Below, in pieces: positions 6,875-17,289 of a stretch of DNA of 30,419 nt. The notes below the pieces were generated by a model. It saw only the letters and a program-made list of their open reading frames with translations. It made no database searches and had not been told where the DNA came from. The stretch is from positions 1 through 30,419 of the IMG/VR virus record IMGVR_UViG_3300042868_010192; one strand, written 5' to 3'. Positions within the stretch are counted from its first letter, which is position 1, and each line of letters starts with the position of its first letter. The translations under genes were made by a program, and so were the position numbers. Source of the stretch: a virus.

Positions 6875-9748
6875 ATGGATTTCAAAATAATAGTAAAAAA
6901 ACAAAAGAACCAAACTTCCCAGACATTAGAAACATATGGAGATTTGGATATTAATATTATATATAATATAAGTGATATTCGTAATCCAGAATCCATAAAA
7001 TCTAATTACACAAAACAGTTTGATATTCCAGCAACAAAATTAAATAATAAATTTTTTGAAGGAATTTTATATAATGGATATTTTCCAAATGAATTTAATC
7101 CAAATTTAAAAGTTGATTGTCAATTGATGGTTGATGATTCAGAAATTATTGATGGTTATTTACAAGTAGTTGAAATTAAAAAAAATGCTGGAGTTGTTGA
7201 TTCATATTCAATTATTATTTATGGAGAAATTTCATCAATATTTTCAAAATTAAATGATTTATATTTAAGAGATTTAGATTTTTCAGAATATAATCACGTT
7301 TGGAATTATAAAAATATAACAAATAGTTGGGATACTTCTATTAAAAGAAATAATGTTGATGTATCTTTTTTAAAAGGTCGTGGCTATGTTTATCCATTTG
7401 AATATAGGGGTTCATCAAATGATTATTTACAAGTTGAAGATTTCTTTCCAGCAACATATGTAAAAGAAATTTTAGATAAGGCTTTCAAATATTCTGGGAA
7501 GAGGTATACGTCAGACTTTTTTGAATCTGACTTTTTCAAATCATTAATAATAAGTTATAATAAAGCTCATATTTATTTAACAGAAGACCAAATAGCATTA
7601 AGAGAATTTGAAGCAAAAAAATCAAGTAATGAATTATTAACTACAATGTCTCCTTTGGTTGCTACTACATCTAATGATTTTTTAGTTAAATTTGACCAAG
7701 AGATTAGTGATGTAAATAATTTGTGGCAAAGTAATGCATATTATATTCCTAAAAATAAAGTTAATAATAATCTTGGAATTGATTTAAATTTAAAAGTAAT
7801 TTATACAGCAGCAGTTTCCTCTTCTACTCCTTGGGTGATTGGTGGACCAAATATGACTGCTACTGCTGTATTGAAAAATATAACTACAGGTCAAGTATTG
7901 AAAACTGAAACAGTTGAAATAGTTAATCCATATGGTACAATTATTGGAGCTGCTTCTTCTACTTCTTCAGTTCAATTAACTTATGAAAATGTATTTGAAT
8001 TAAATAATCAATATGCTGTATATATTAATTTTACTGTTCCAGCTGGAAATGCATCTTCAAAATTTATAAATTCTTCAGGTCAAGCTGTTAATGGAAATAT
8101 AAATTGCTATGTTGAATCTAATTCTACAATATTATCAACTGTTACAAATGCTTATTTGTATGAAGGAGATACAATTGATATGACTCAAACATTGCCTGAT
8201 AAAGTAAAAATTTCTGATTTTATAACATCTTTAAATAAACTTTTTAATCTTTATTGGATTGCTGATGGTGATGGTAACTTTTTAATTGAGCCTAGAGATG
8301 ATTTTTATGCTAAATCTGATGCTAAAATATTAGATTGGACTGATAATATAGATAGAGATAATGAAATCACTATAACACCTTTAAAAGAGTTAAATAATAA
8401 AAAATATGATTTCTATTATACCGAAGACCAAGATTATTACAATACTGAGTATACAAATACTGAAAAAAATAAATATGGAGAAAGAAGTATTGAAATAATA
8501 AATGATTTTTTAACTGAAACATTAGAAATAGTTCCTTTATTTTCTCCTTCTCCGATTACTCAATATAAAGATACAGATATTGCTTGTAATTCATTTGTTG
8601 AATATATCGATGGATATTTTGAAACATATGAAGGTAATACAAGAATTTCCATTTATGGCGGATTACTTAATACCTCTTCAAAATGGAGATTTAAAGCTTC
8701 AGAGGATTCTTATAATGTAGTCTTAACTAAATATCCATATGCTGGTCATTTAAATCATCCAAATACACCGTCTATTGATATAATGTATGGAAAATGTAAG
8801 CATTATTTTTATAATTGGATAAATTTAACTACAAATAATTTATATAATAAATATTGGAAAAATACAATCAATGATATAATTGCAATTGATTCTCATTTAT
8901 TTAAAGCAAAAGCTCATTTGAGATATTATGAAATTTTAAGTTTAAAACTTTATGATACAATTCAAGTTGATGAAGTATATTATAAAATTAATTCAATTAA
9001 TTTCAATCCAATAACAGAAATTGCTGATATTGAATTATTTAAAACAACATATTTTAATTCTAAATCAAATTCATTAATTGTAAAACCTACATATTCAGTT
9101 CAAACAAATAGTACAGGAGTTATTACTGGTCAAGTTGGTGGATTTGGTTCTGTTTGGAAAGCGATTGATTCTGAAATGTTGGTTAGGTCAAATCTTGTAG
9201 ATATTTCTAATTTTTATTTTCATACAGAATCAACTGAATTAAGTGAATTTGGAAATCAAGAAGAATTTAATCAAATTGATTTACAAAATATTTCTTTTGG
9301 TTCTGGAAAGGCTACAAAAAGAAACGTTAATGGAAATACTTATCAAAAAGAAAATTTTATTGAATTAAATGGTGCAAATAATTATGTTTCCCCTGGAACA
9401 ATTGGTGTAAAAGTTTTAGGAAATAATAATCAAATTAGTTCTAATTCAAGAAATATAAATATTGTTGGTAATAATAATTATGTTGAAAATGGATTAGAAA
9501 ATATTACTATTATTGGTAATAATATTTATGCAACAAAATCAAACTCAACTTATATTGATGGAAAAATATTAAATAAAGATGGATTTGTTGATGAATATAA
9601 TTATATAAATGGAGGAGTAAATGAAGTTTTAAATCCATTTGGAAGTGCTCAAAAACCGAATTTAATTCGTGCTGGAATAAATGCTGTTTTAAATATTGGA
9701 GGGATGAGTCCTAGGAATTTAATAAAAGGAGGAATAGATAAATTATAA
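6875..9748 (+). CDS. Large tail tip / baseplate hub-like protein
   Basis: This 957-residue protein begins with a beta-rich domain containing SDIRNPESIKSNYTKQFDIPAT, a motif type I associate with Bacteroidota phage baseplate proteins. It has a middle section with LYWIADGDGNFLIEPRDDFY, and ends with a low-complexity turn-rich region (GNNNQIS, NINIVGNNNYV, NITIIGNNIY) that looks like rungs of a beta-helix. Near the C-terminus EVLNPFGSAQKPNLIRAG and AVLNIGGMSPRNLIKGG form an imperfect duplication. The length is in the range of tail-tip hub proteins that reach the cell surface. Fibre genes follow. Confidence 0.55.
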   Translation: MDFKIIVKKQKNQTSQTLETYGDLDINIIYNISDIRNPESIKSNYTKQFDIPATKLNNKFFEGILYNGYFPNEFNPNLKVDCQLMVDDSEIIDGYLQVVEIKKNAGVVDSYSIIIYGEISSIFSKLNDLYLRDLDFSEYNHVWNYKNITNSWDTSIKRNNVDVSFLKGRGYVYPFEYRGSSNDYLQVEDFFPATYVKEILDKAFKYSGKRYTSDFFESDFFKSLIISYNKAHIYLTEDQIALREFEAKKSSNELLTTMSPLVATTSNDFLVKFDQEISDVNNLWQSNAYYIPKNKVNNNLGIDLNLKVIYTAAVSSSTPWVIGGPNMTATAVLKNITTGQVLKTETVEIVNPYGTIIGAASSTSSVQLTYENVFELNNQYAVYINFTVPAGNASSKFINSSGQAVNGNINCYVESNSTILSTVTNAYLYEGDTIDMTQTLPDKVKISDFITSLNKLFNLYWIADGDGNFLIEPRDDFYAKSDAKILDWTDNIDRDNEITITPLKELNNKKYDFYYTEDQDYYNTEYTNTEKNKYGERSIEIINDFLTETLEIVPLFSPSPITQYKDTDIACNSFVEYIDGYFETYEGNTRISIYGGLLNTSSKWRFKASEDSYNVVLTKYPYAGHLNHPNTPSIDIMYGKCKHYFYNWINLTTNNLYNKYWKNTINDIIAIDSHLFKAKAHLRYYEILSLKLYDTIQVDEVYYKINSINFNPITEIADIELFKTTYFNSKSNSLIVKPTYSVQTNSTGVITGQVGGFGSVWKAIDSEMLVRSNLVDISNFYFHTESTELSEFGNQEEFNQIDLQNISFGSGKATKRNVNGNTYQKENFIELNGANNYVSPGTIGVKVLGNNNQISSNSRNINIVGNNNYVENGLENITIIGNNIYATKSNSTYIDGKILNKDGFVDEYNYINGGVNEVLNPFGSAQKPNLIRAGINAVLNIGGMSPRNLIKGGIDKL

Positions 9749-9803
9749 ACCCTTCCCAGAAAAAACAAAACAAACAACAAATATATTTTAAATAAAACAA
9801 AGA
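9747..9803 (+). promoter_or_regulatory. CCCAGAA motif and A-rich leader
   Basis: The motif ACCCTTCCCAGAAAAAAC starts one base after the stop codon and is followed by CAAAACAAACAACAA and an AT-rich leader to ATG 9804. It marks the border between the baseplate genes and the fibre genes. Confidence 0.5.
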
Positions 9804-11681
9804 ATGAGTGGATTAAATATAAATAATTCTAGACTTCAATTTAAATTTTCTACAATATCAGGTACAACTCCAACTATTGCTCCATCTACAGATTTTACAG
9901 ATGGAACTTGGATTGATACTGATTTATATGTTGGAGAATTCTTTTTGAATGCTGCAGATAATAATATGTGGGTAAGAACATTAACTGGAATTGTGCCAAT
10001 TACATCAGGAACAACTACAGTTGATATTTCAGCTTTTGTTAATAAAACAGGAGATACAATGAGCGGTAATTTATATTTACCAGCTTTATCAGCTTCAACA
10101 ATTTCAGGAAATACGATTTATTCTAATCATTTTGAGGGTAATTTTTACGGAGATGGAAGTAATTTAACTGGAATTACTGCTACAGTTTTTACTGGTGGTA
10201 CTATTTCAGGACCAGTTACGTTTACAGACACTGTTGATTTTTGTTCTGGGGATGTTACAATAGATTCTTTATCAAGTTGTGGAGATGCAATTGATATATT
10301 CACAAATTTAAATGTTGTTGGAGCTATTACAGCAACTACATATTATGGAGATGGAAGTAATTTAGCTGGTGTAGCTTCTCCACAAACACTTGAAGAAACA
10401 CTTGTATTAGGAAATGAAACTGGTAATAATAATATATTAATACCAAATTCTTATGGTATATTTAATTCAACTGGAGTTGATGCTAGTGCTGGTTTAACAT
10501 TTGATTCAGATGGAACTTATTTAGTAGCTAGTACTGGTGTAACAAATGATGTTGGTGCAAGAGCTATGCTAGGTGTTACTAAAATTGGAGATGCAACAAT
10601 TCAAGTTGAAAATAATGTTGAATTCAATATGAATCGTAATGGATTAGGAGCTGGTACTTTTAGTGTATTTGGCTATACTGGATTCAATGGTATTGAATAT
10701 GGAGCAGATTATTCTACTAATTTTACAAATCGTTCACTTGTTGATAAAGAATATGTTGATAATGCTATATCTGGTTTTACTGATTATACATATATTACAG
10801 AGGATACTATAGCTGAAACACTTGTATTTTCTGGTGCAAATTCTATAGTAACAACAGTTACTGGTATTGATAATACAGACACACTAAGGATTGATGGTGA
10901 TGAAATTAGATTAACTGCTTTAGGACCAGATGGAGAAACTAATTATTTAACTGTAAATAGAAATATTATAGCAAATTATGCATCACTTGAAAATGTTGCT
11001 AATAATTATGCATATGAAACATTATCACCAACTCAAAAAAATATAAATATATATGATGATACTAATGCTCAATCAACATATACATTAACACAAACATCAG
11101 AAATATCAAGAATTGAAGATGGAAGTGGTGGATTATCAGAATCTAATATAAACGCTAGTACTGCTTATTTATTAAATACTGGTGGTGAGGGTGTAGATAC
11201 TTCTGTTAGTGTTGACCAGAATTATGCTGAGATGAAACAAGTTGAAGGTTCATCAGTAACTAGATTACAAGTATCAAATGATGGTTTTTATAAATCTCAA
11301 TTTGGCTCAACTGGTATATCAAAAGGTGTTTCTAAAACAAACTTTACAAGTGCTGAAACAACTGGTGCTACACCAACTACTTTAATTTGGCCATTATCTG
11401 GTTTAGAAGTTGGAACAACTGCTGTTGGAATAAAAGCAACAGTTACTGGAATAAATTCAACTGATGATAAAGCATATTTATCTGAATTATATGCAGCAGT
11501 TAGAATGAATGCTTATGCAGTTACAATATTTGGAGGAGTTGATAAATTAGAAAAAAGTGAATATACAACAGCAACTTCAACTATTGATATTGATTCATTA
11601 AATGCAGCAATAATTGTTACTGGTGAAGTTGGTGAAACAATTAGATGGTCAGTTAAATACGAATTAATTTATAGCGCATAA
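9804..11681 (+). CDS. Tail fibre-like protein with GDGSNL repeats
   Basis: This 625-residue protein is rich in Thr, Ser, Gly and Asn, as expected for trimeric fibres. It opens with a tip-attachment type sequence (DGTWIDTDLYVGEFFLNAADNNMWVRT) and carries NKTGDTMSGNLYL, a motif common at the base of fibres. Two copies of FYGDGSNLTGI / YYGDGSNLAGV near residues 114-124 and 180-190 recur in the next gene. The C-terminal 100 residues (TGATPTTLIWPLSGLEVGTTAVGIKATVTG) form a separate beta domain. Probably a receptor-binding or adhesion protein. Confidence 0.65.
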   Translation: MSGLNINNSRLQFKFSTISGTTPTIAPSTDFTDGTWIDTDLYVGEFFLNAADNNMWVRTLTGIVPITSGTTTVDISAFVNKTGDTMSGNLYLPALSASTISGNTIYSNHFEGNFYGDGSNLTGITATVFTGGTISGPVTFTDTVDFCSGDVTIDSLSSCGDAIDIFTNLNVVGAITATTYYGDGSNLAGVASPQTLEETLVLGNETGNNNILIPNSYGIFNSTGVDASAGLTFDSDGTYLVASTGVTNDVGARAMLGVTKIGDATIQVENNVEFNMNRNGLGAGTFSVFGYTGFNGIEYGADYSTNFTNRSLVDKEYVDNAISGFTDYTYITEDTIAETLVFSGANSIVTTVTGIDNTDTLRIDGDEIRLTALGPDGETNYLTVNRNIIANYASLENVANNYAYETLSPTQKNINIYDDTNAQSTYTLTQTSEISRIEDGSGGLSESNINASTAYLLNTGGEGVDTSVSVDQNYAEMKQVEGSSVTRLQVSNDGFYKSQFGSTGISKGVSKTNFTSAETTGATPTTLIWPLSGLEVGTTAVGIKATVTGINSTDDKAYLSELYAAVRMNAYAVTIFGGVDKLEKSEYTTATSTIDIDSLNAAIIVTGEVGETIRWSVKYELIYSA

Positions 11682-11693
11682 AATATATAAAAA

Positions 11694-12809
11694 ATGATAA
11701 ATAAAAATAATAACATAAGTGATTTAGTAAGTATTTCAGCTACAACATATTATGGAGATGGTTCAAATTTGACTGGAATATCTGGTGGTGGAACATTTAC
11801 TGGTGGAACTGTTACTGGAGAAACTATTTTTTCTGGGGGATTGTCAGCAGAAACAATTACATTAGATACAACATATACTGGAACAACTGGAATTGGAACA
11901 ATATCTTGGAATAGTGATTTTGGTGTACCTCAAGTTGGAATGATTGGTGGTAATGTTGTTGGTAAGATTAATGAAAGTTTATATGCATATGTTAAAAATG
12001 TAGATTCAACAACACTTAATAAAGGTGAAGTTGTTTATATATTTGGTGCTAGTGGTGATAAAATGTCAGTTAAAAGAGCGTCTGCAACTGGTGACACAAC
12101 ATCATCAAAAACACTTGGTATTGTTGCTGAATCAATTAGTGTAAATGGGTTGGGATATATAATCACTCAAGGAACACTTGATGGTTTAAATACAGCTTCA
12201 TATGCAGCAGGTGATGTTTTATGGTTATCTGAAACACCAGGTCAATTTACAAATATTAAAAAATATGCTCCAGTACATTTAGTTTTTGTTGGAGTTGTTC
12301 AAAGAGCAAATGCAGGAAATGGACAAATATTTGTTCGTCCTCAAAATGGATATGAATTAGAAGAATTACATAATGTTGCAACAACTGGTGCAACTAATGG
12401 TAATATTATTGTTTATAATTCTGGAACAACTTTATGGGAAAATAGAGCTAATGTTGGAAGTTTTGGAATTACAATTGATGGTGGAGGTTCAGCAATTACA
12501 ACTGGGGTCAAAGGATATGTTGAAATACCTTATAATGGCGTAATTACAAGTTGGACTTTGACTTCTGATGTTTCTGGGAGTTGTGTGATTGATGTATGGA
12601 AAGATACATATGCAAATTATCCCCCAACAATTGCTGATACAATTGCTGGAAGTGAAAAACCTACTTTATCATCTTCTAATAAAAATCAAGATAATAGTTT
12701 ATCAACTTGGACAACAAATGTAAATGCTGGTGATATTATTGCATTCAATGTAGATTCAGCAAGTACTGTTACAAGACTTAATTTAAGCATAAAAATAAAT
12801 AAAATATAA
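11694..12809 (+). CDS. Tail fibre / structural protein with conserved C-terminal domain
   Basis: The product has 371 residues. Near the start ATTYYGDGSNLTGIS repeats the module of the preceding fibre gene. Residues about 90-230 (YAYVKNVDSTTLNKGEVVYIFGA, TLGIVAESI, GQIFVRPQNGYELEELHNV) match a capsule-like beta domain that I know from many phage fibre and virion proteins. The last 110 residues (FGITIDGGGSAITTGVKGYV, VIDVWKDTYANYP, WTTNVNAGDIIAFNV) form a second common phage domain, often at fibre tips. Inside the gene are two TTCTGGG motif copies (11831, 12572). The stop overlaps the next ATG by one base. Confidence 0.65.
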   Translation: MINKNNNISDLVSISATTYYGDGSNLTGISGGGTFTGGTVTGETIFSGGLSAETITLDTTYTGTTGIGTISWNSDFGVPQVGMIGGNVVGKINESLYAYVKNVDSTTLNKGEVVYIFGASGDKMSVKRASATGDTTSSKTLGIVAESISVNGLGYIITQGTLDGLNTASYAAGDVLWLSETPGQFTNIKKYAPVHLVFVGVVQRANAGNGQIFVRPQNGYELEELHNVATTGATNGNIIVYNSGTTLWENRANVGSFGITIDGGGSAITTGVKGYVEIPYNGVITSWTLTSDVSGSCVIDVWKDTYANYPPTIADTIAGSEKPTLSSSNKNQDNSLSTWTTNVNAGDIIAFNVDSASTVTRLNLSIKINKI

Positions 12810-13039
12810 TGGAATATATAATAAATCAATCCCAGGAAAATTTCAAAATAATTATGTTTGAATTTGATAATAGAAATTGGGAAATATGTTTTGAACCTAA
12901 TAAAACAGAAGAAGAAATACAACAATTAATACAACAAAGAATAAATGATTTGATGAATGATTATTTAGATGATTCAAATTATGAAAATTCAGATTTATTT
13001 GTTGATTATATTAACTATGAAAATAATAACGAAATTTAA
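12809..13039 (+). CDS. Small acidic protein of unknown function
   Basis: A 76-residue, strongly acidic protein (FEPNKTEEEIQQLIQQRINDLMNDYLDDSNYENSDLFVDYINYENNNEI). Its start shares one base with the preceding stop, and the next start is two bases after its own stop, so it is coupled between two fibre genes. It might be a fibre-assembly chaperone, but nothing in the sequence proves it. Confidence 0.55.
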   Translation: MEYIINQSQENFKIIMFEFDNRNWEICFEPNKTEEEIQQLIQQRINDLMNDYLDDSNYENSDLFVDYINYENNNEI

Positions 13040-13041
13040 TT

Positions 13042-14268
13042 ATGGCAACTAGAACGATATCAAATGCTGGAGGAAATTATAATGCAACTGGAACTTGGGT
13101 TGAAGGTGTTGTTCCAACATCTGCTGATGATGTTGTAGCTACAGCTACATCTGGTCAATTAACAATGAATATTTCAGGAGCAGCAAGAAGTTTTGATTTT
13201 ACAAATTATACAAATACACTTACAATGAATAATACTTGGACAGTAAGTGGTGTTGCATTACAAACTTTTGTATCTGCAATGACAATTGCTGGTACATTTA
13301 ATATTGCTATAACTGGTGCTGGTGCTTCAATAACATCAAATGGTAAAACTATACCAAATTTAAATTTAAGTGGTAATAAAACATTAAATGATACTTTAAA
13401 TGTTGTTAATTTTTCAGTTTCAACTACAAGTGTTTTTACTGGAAATGCAATAAATTGTTCTGGTAACTGGACAACTAGTACTACTTCTATTGGTGGTACA
13501 ACTGTTATTAATTTAACTGGTACTGGAACTGTATCTTTTGGTAATTTTGTTGGAAGTGGTGGTTTAAATATTAATTCAGCAGGTTCATTATCTGGAAATA
13601 CTATTGGTATTGGTTTAGGAGCAAATACAACATTGAATTATTCTGGAGGTACATTATCTCAAATGAAAATAAAATTAGCTGGTCAACCAGTTACAATAAA
13701 TGGAAATGGAGTTGAATTTGAAAGTTTTGATGATACTGGTGTAGCAGCAACACAATCAACAGTAAATTTATCTTCAGAATTTAAAGTTAAATATTTTAAT
13801 GGTGCTATTGGTACTGGTTCATTTAATCCAGGAACACATAATCAAATTATATTTGCAGGAACTGGAGCATTAAATGTTACTCAATCAATGAATTTAACAA
13901 ATCTTTTAGTTAATTCAGTTGGTGTTATTCAATATAAACCATATTCTATTGCTTTTCAAACTGGTGTTACACATACAATAAATATATTAAATATTAATGG
14001 ATTTCAAGGAATTACACCAAATACAACACTTTCTGGCACATATGCAAGATTAAGAAGTTCATCAGTTGGAAATAGAGCAAATATTAATTTACTTAATCCA
14101 ACTCAATCAATTATTGCAAATACTGATGTTACAGATATCAATTTTACTGGACCAGCTGTTTATACACTTTGTTCAGGTGGTACAATATCAAATTCATTAA
14201 ATGTTACAAATGGTGTAATAGGTGGCGGTTCTTCAATTTCTGGGGGTGCTTGGACATTTGTAAATTGA
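13042..14268 (+). CDS. Beta-helix-like adhesin / tail fibre protein
   Basis: The product has 408 residues. It starts ATRTISNAGGNYNATGTWVEGVVPT, a type of opening seen in phage surface proteins, and continues with short repeating strands rich in Gly, Asn, Thr and Ser (GNKTLNDTLNVVNFSV, GTTVINLTGTGTVSFGNF) typical of a right-handed beta-helix or beta-prism. No enzymatic motif is evident. It closes the fibre group before the tape measure gene, an unusual order. A TTCTGGG motif copy lies near its 3' end (14238). Confidence 0.6.
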   Translation: MATRTISNAGGNYNATGTWVEGVVPTSADDVVATATSGQLTMNISGAARSFDFTNYTNTLTMNNTWTVSGVALQTFVSAMTIAGTFNIAITGAGASITSNGKTIPNLNLSGNKTLNDTLNVVNFSVSTTSVFTGNAINCSGNWTTSTTSIGGTTVINLTGTGTVSFGNFVGSGGLNINSAGSLSGNTIGIGLGANTTLNYSGGTLSQMKIKLAGQPVTINGNGVEFESFDDTGVAATQSTVNLSSEFKVKYFNGAIGTGSFNPGTHNQIIFAGTGALNVTQSMNLTNLLVNSVGVIQYKPYSIAFQTGVTHTINILNINGFQGITPNTTLSGTYARLRSSSVGNRANINLLNPTQSIIANTDVTDINFTGPAVYTLCSGGTISNSLNVTNGVIGGGSSISGGAWTFVN

Positions 14269-14280
14269 TTATATAAAATA

Positions 14281-14343
14281 GAAACACCTCTCCAGAAAAA
14301 ACAAAAGTAATACTTCAAATATTTTAAAGTATAAATATAGACT
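14281..14343 (+). promoter_or_regulatory. CTCCAGAAAAAA motif and leader of the tape measure gene
   Basis: GAAACACCTCTCCAGAAAAA lies 13 bases after the fibre gene's stop and about 40 bases before ATG 14344. A short AT-rich inverted repeat, ATACTTcaaatattttAAAGTAT, follows (14311-14333). Confidence 0.45.
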
Positions 14344-17250
14344 ATGGCAAACGAAAAAATAAATATTGATTTATTAATTAACGCATCTGAATCAGCAAAA
14401 ACAGTAAAAGAAGTTAGACAATCATTAAAAGATTTAAAAACTGCTGCTCTTCAAGTTGAAGAAGGCTCTGAAGCATTTAGAAAAATAACTCAAGCTTCTG
14501 GTCAATTACAAGATAAAATTGGAGACTTACAAGCTACAACAAAATATTTTGCAAATGATTTAAGACAATTAGAAGGATTTACATCTGTTGCTGAAGGTAT
14601 TGCTGGTGGATTTGCTTTAGCTCAAGGAGCTGTTGCTTTATTTGGTGGTGAAAATAAAAAATTAGAAGAATCTCTTGTAAAATTGACATCAGTAATGAGT
14701 ATTTTGCAAGGTTTACAAGCAATTGGTAATGTTCTTCAAAAAGAATCTGCTGCTTCATTATTTATTACAAATACTTCAAGAAAAATTGCAATAACTTTAG
14801 CTGGAGAACAAGCTGCTGCTGAAGCTGCTGAAGCTGTTGCAGCTGGAACTGCTACTATTGCACAAAGAGCATTAAATGCTGCAATGAATGCTAATCCAAT
14901 TGCTATTTTAATTACATTAATTCTTGCTGGTGTTGCTGCATTAAGTTTATGGAGTGGAGAAAGTGAAGAGGCAACAAAACAAGAAAAAGAAAGAGCTGAT
15001 GCTATTAAAGCAACTGCGGAGGCTCAAAAAGAAAGAAATGAATATGTTGCTAAAGAAAGTTCTAATTTTACAACTCTTATCTATCAATTACAAACTACAA
15101 ATGCTGGTTCTAAAGAAAGATTAAGTTTAATGCAAGAAATTAATTCAAAATATGGAACTACATTAAAAAATCTTCAAGATGAAAAGATGTTTCAAGAACA
15201 GTTAAATGGAGCAGTTGAAGATTATATTACAATACAATATAATAAGTTTAAATTAGAAAAAAATCAAGAGTATATTGATAAACAAAATGAAAAAAGATTT
15301 AATGCTGAACAAGAGCAAAATAGATTATTGCAAGAATATACAAAAAACAGATTTAAGGCTGGTACTGTATTAACTCAATGGAATTCTGAACTTAGTGCTA
15401 ATGAATTAATTACTTTAAAATCTGCTCAAACATTAGCAGATTATCGTGATAGAAATGCAGATTTTGATAAACAACTTCTTAAAGTAGAACAAAGTTTAGT
15501 AGAAGTAGATGATGCAACTAAAAAACTTGGTTTAAGAAGAAATCAATTAATTGAAACAGATAATAAATTAACTAAAGGTGGTAAACAATATGTTGAACAA
15601 ACGAATAAAAGTACAAAAGCAATAAATGATAATACAAAAGCAATAGATGACAATGCTGAAGCTTATAAAGATATGATTGAAGGCAGAAAAGAAGGAATAG
15701 ATGAGATTGAAAAAATTTATTCTGGAAATAGTGAAGTTGCTAAATTAAAAGAAAATTATGATAAATTAAAAGCTAAAAGAAAAGAACAATATGATAAAGA
15801 TGTTGAAATAGCTAAAATTGCTGGAAAAGATTTATCTGAAGTAAATACATTATTTTATAAACAATCTGAACAAGATGAACAAAAATATAGAGATAATTTA
15901 GATGAAATATGGGGAAAATCAGCATCTGAACGTTCTGCTAAAAATAAACAAAATATAATTGAACAGAAAAAAGCAACATTAGATGTGATTCAACAAAGTA
16001 GAAAAATTGAATTAGATGCAATTGATGAAGAAAATATTACTGAAGAAAAAAGATTAGAATTAAAAGATGAAATAAATAAAAGATATTTTGCTCAAGAAAT
16101 AAAAGCAATTGAAGATTTAAAACTTGCTAAAGATAATATTGCAGAAAAAGATGCTAATAATCAAATTTCTAAAATAAAAACTGAAAACCAAACTTTAATT
16201 GCTAATATAGTAAAATCAAATAGAGAAATTGAAAAGTTAGAATCACAATTAAAAGATAATTTATCTGAAGAAGATAAATTTGCTATTCAAAATAAAATTT
16301 CATTATATCAAGAAGAAGGATTAATTTTTGGAGAACAAGTAAAAGCTAATAATCAAGAAATTGAAAAATTAAATAGAGAAAAAAATCAAAAACTTCTTGA
16401 AAATGATAAAGAATATAAAGAGGCATCAAAAGCTATTTTAACTGAACCAATTGTAATTCCGCCTCCTTCAACTGAAGATTGGATTAATTCAATTACTGAG
16501 ATTACGCAACAAATGATTACGTTATTTTCAGCTGCTTATAATAGGATTGCTGCTTCAAGAATTTCTGCTTTAGATGACCAAAAAAATGCTGAATTAGAAA
16601 AAATTGAAATTGAACAAAAAGCATATGAAGATTCAATTGATAAAAGAACAAAAGCTGAAAAATATAAAGCTTTAAAAGATGAAGAATATGCAAATAAGAA
16701 AAAAGCAATTGAAGTAAAATATGAAAGAGAAAAAACTTTAGCTCAATATAAAAATGAGGTTAGACAATGGGAAATGAGTTTAGCTCAAGCTTCTGTAAAT
16801 TTAGCAAATGCAATGATTAAAGCTCTTGGTAATCCATTTCTTATGGGAACAACTGCTGCGATTGGTGCTCTTCAAATTGGTGTAATTTATCAAAATAAAC
16901 CTACACCTCCAAAACTTGCTAAAGGTGGATTGTTACAAGGTCCATCTCACGCAAATGGTGGAATAATGATAGAAGCGGAAGGTGGTGAAGCAATAATTAA
17001 TAAACGTTCTACTCAAGCATATTTGCCAATTTTAAATGCAATAAATCAAGCTGGAGGCGGAACACCATTAATGAATACTTTTGCATCTGGTGGTGTTGCT
17101 TCTCAAACAAATGTTAACATTGATTCTTCACAAATGGTTGATGCAATGAAACAGTTTTTAAATCAGCCAATTAAAGCTTATGTAGTTTCAAATGAAATAA
17201 CAAGTGCACAAAAATCTGATAATGTTTTAAGGAATAGAACTACATTCTAA
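14344..17250 (+). CDS. Tape measure protein
   Basis: The 968-residue product has a long charged coiled-coil pattern with hydrophobic stretches near residues 75-110 and 180-200 (NPIAILITLILAGVAALSLW). The C-terminus carries LAKGGLLQGPSHANGGIMIEAEGGEAIIN, the classic ending of tape measure proteins. This protein sets tail length; using roughly 1.5 angstrom per residue the tail would be about 145 nm. It is far from the tail tube (20109) and chaperone (3452) genes, which normally sit beside it. Confidence 0.85.
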   Translation: MANEKINIDLLINASESAKTVKEVRQSLKDLKTAALQVEEGSEAFRKITQASGQLQDKIGDLQATTKYFANDLRQLEGFTSVAEGIAGGFALAQGAVALFGGENKKLEESLVKLTSVMSILQGLQAIGNVLQKESAASLFITNTSRKIAITLAGEQAAAEAAEAVAAGTATIAQRALNAAMNANPIAILITLILAGVAALSLWSGESEEATKQEKERADAIKATAEAQKERNEYVAKESSNFTTLIYQLQTTNAGSKERLSLMQEINSKYGTTLKNLQDEKMFQEQLNGAVEDYITIQYNKFKLEKNQEYIDKQNEKRFNAEQEQNRLLQEYTKNRFKAGTVLTQWNSELSANELITLKSAQTLADYRDRNADFDKQLLKVEQSLVEVDDATKKLGLRRNQLIETDNKLTKGGKQYVEQTNKSTKAINDNTKAIDDNAEAYKDMIEGRKEGIDEIEKIYSGNSEVAKLKENYDKLKAKRKEQYDKDVEIAKIAGKDLSEVNTLFYKQSEQDEQKYRDNLDEIWGKSASERSAKNKQNIIEQKKATLDVIQQSRKIELDAIDEENITEEKRLELKDEINKRYFAQEIKAIEDLKLAKDNIAEKDANNQISKIKTENQTLIANIVKSNREIEKLESQLKDNLSEEDKFAIQNKISLYQEEGLIFGEQVKANNQEIEKLNREKNQKLLENDKEYKEASKAILTEPIVIPPPSTEDWINSITEITQQMITLFSAAYNRIAASRISALDDQKNAELEKIEIEQKAYEDSIDKRTKAEKYKALKDEEYANKKKAIEVKYEREKTLAQYKNEVRQWEMSLAQASVNLANAMIKALGNPFLMGTTAAIGALQIGVIYQNKPTPPKLAKGGLLQGPSHANGGIMIEAEGGEAIINKRSTQAYLPILNAINQAGGGTPLMNTFASGGVASQTNVNIDSSQMVDAMKQFLNQPIKAYVVSNEITSAQKSDNVLRNRTTF

Positions 17251-17289
17251 TAAAAATAAACAAATTAAACTTTAAAAATATTTACAATT

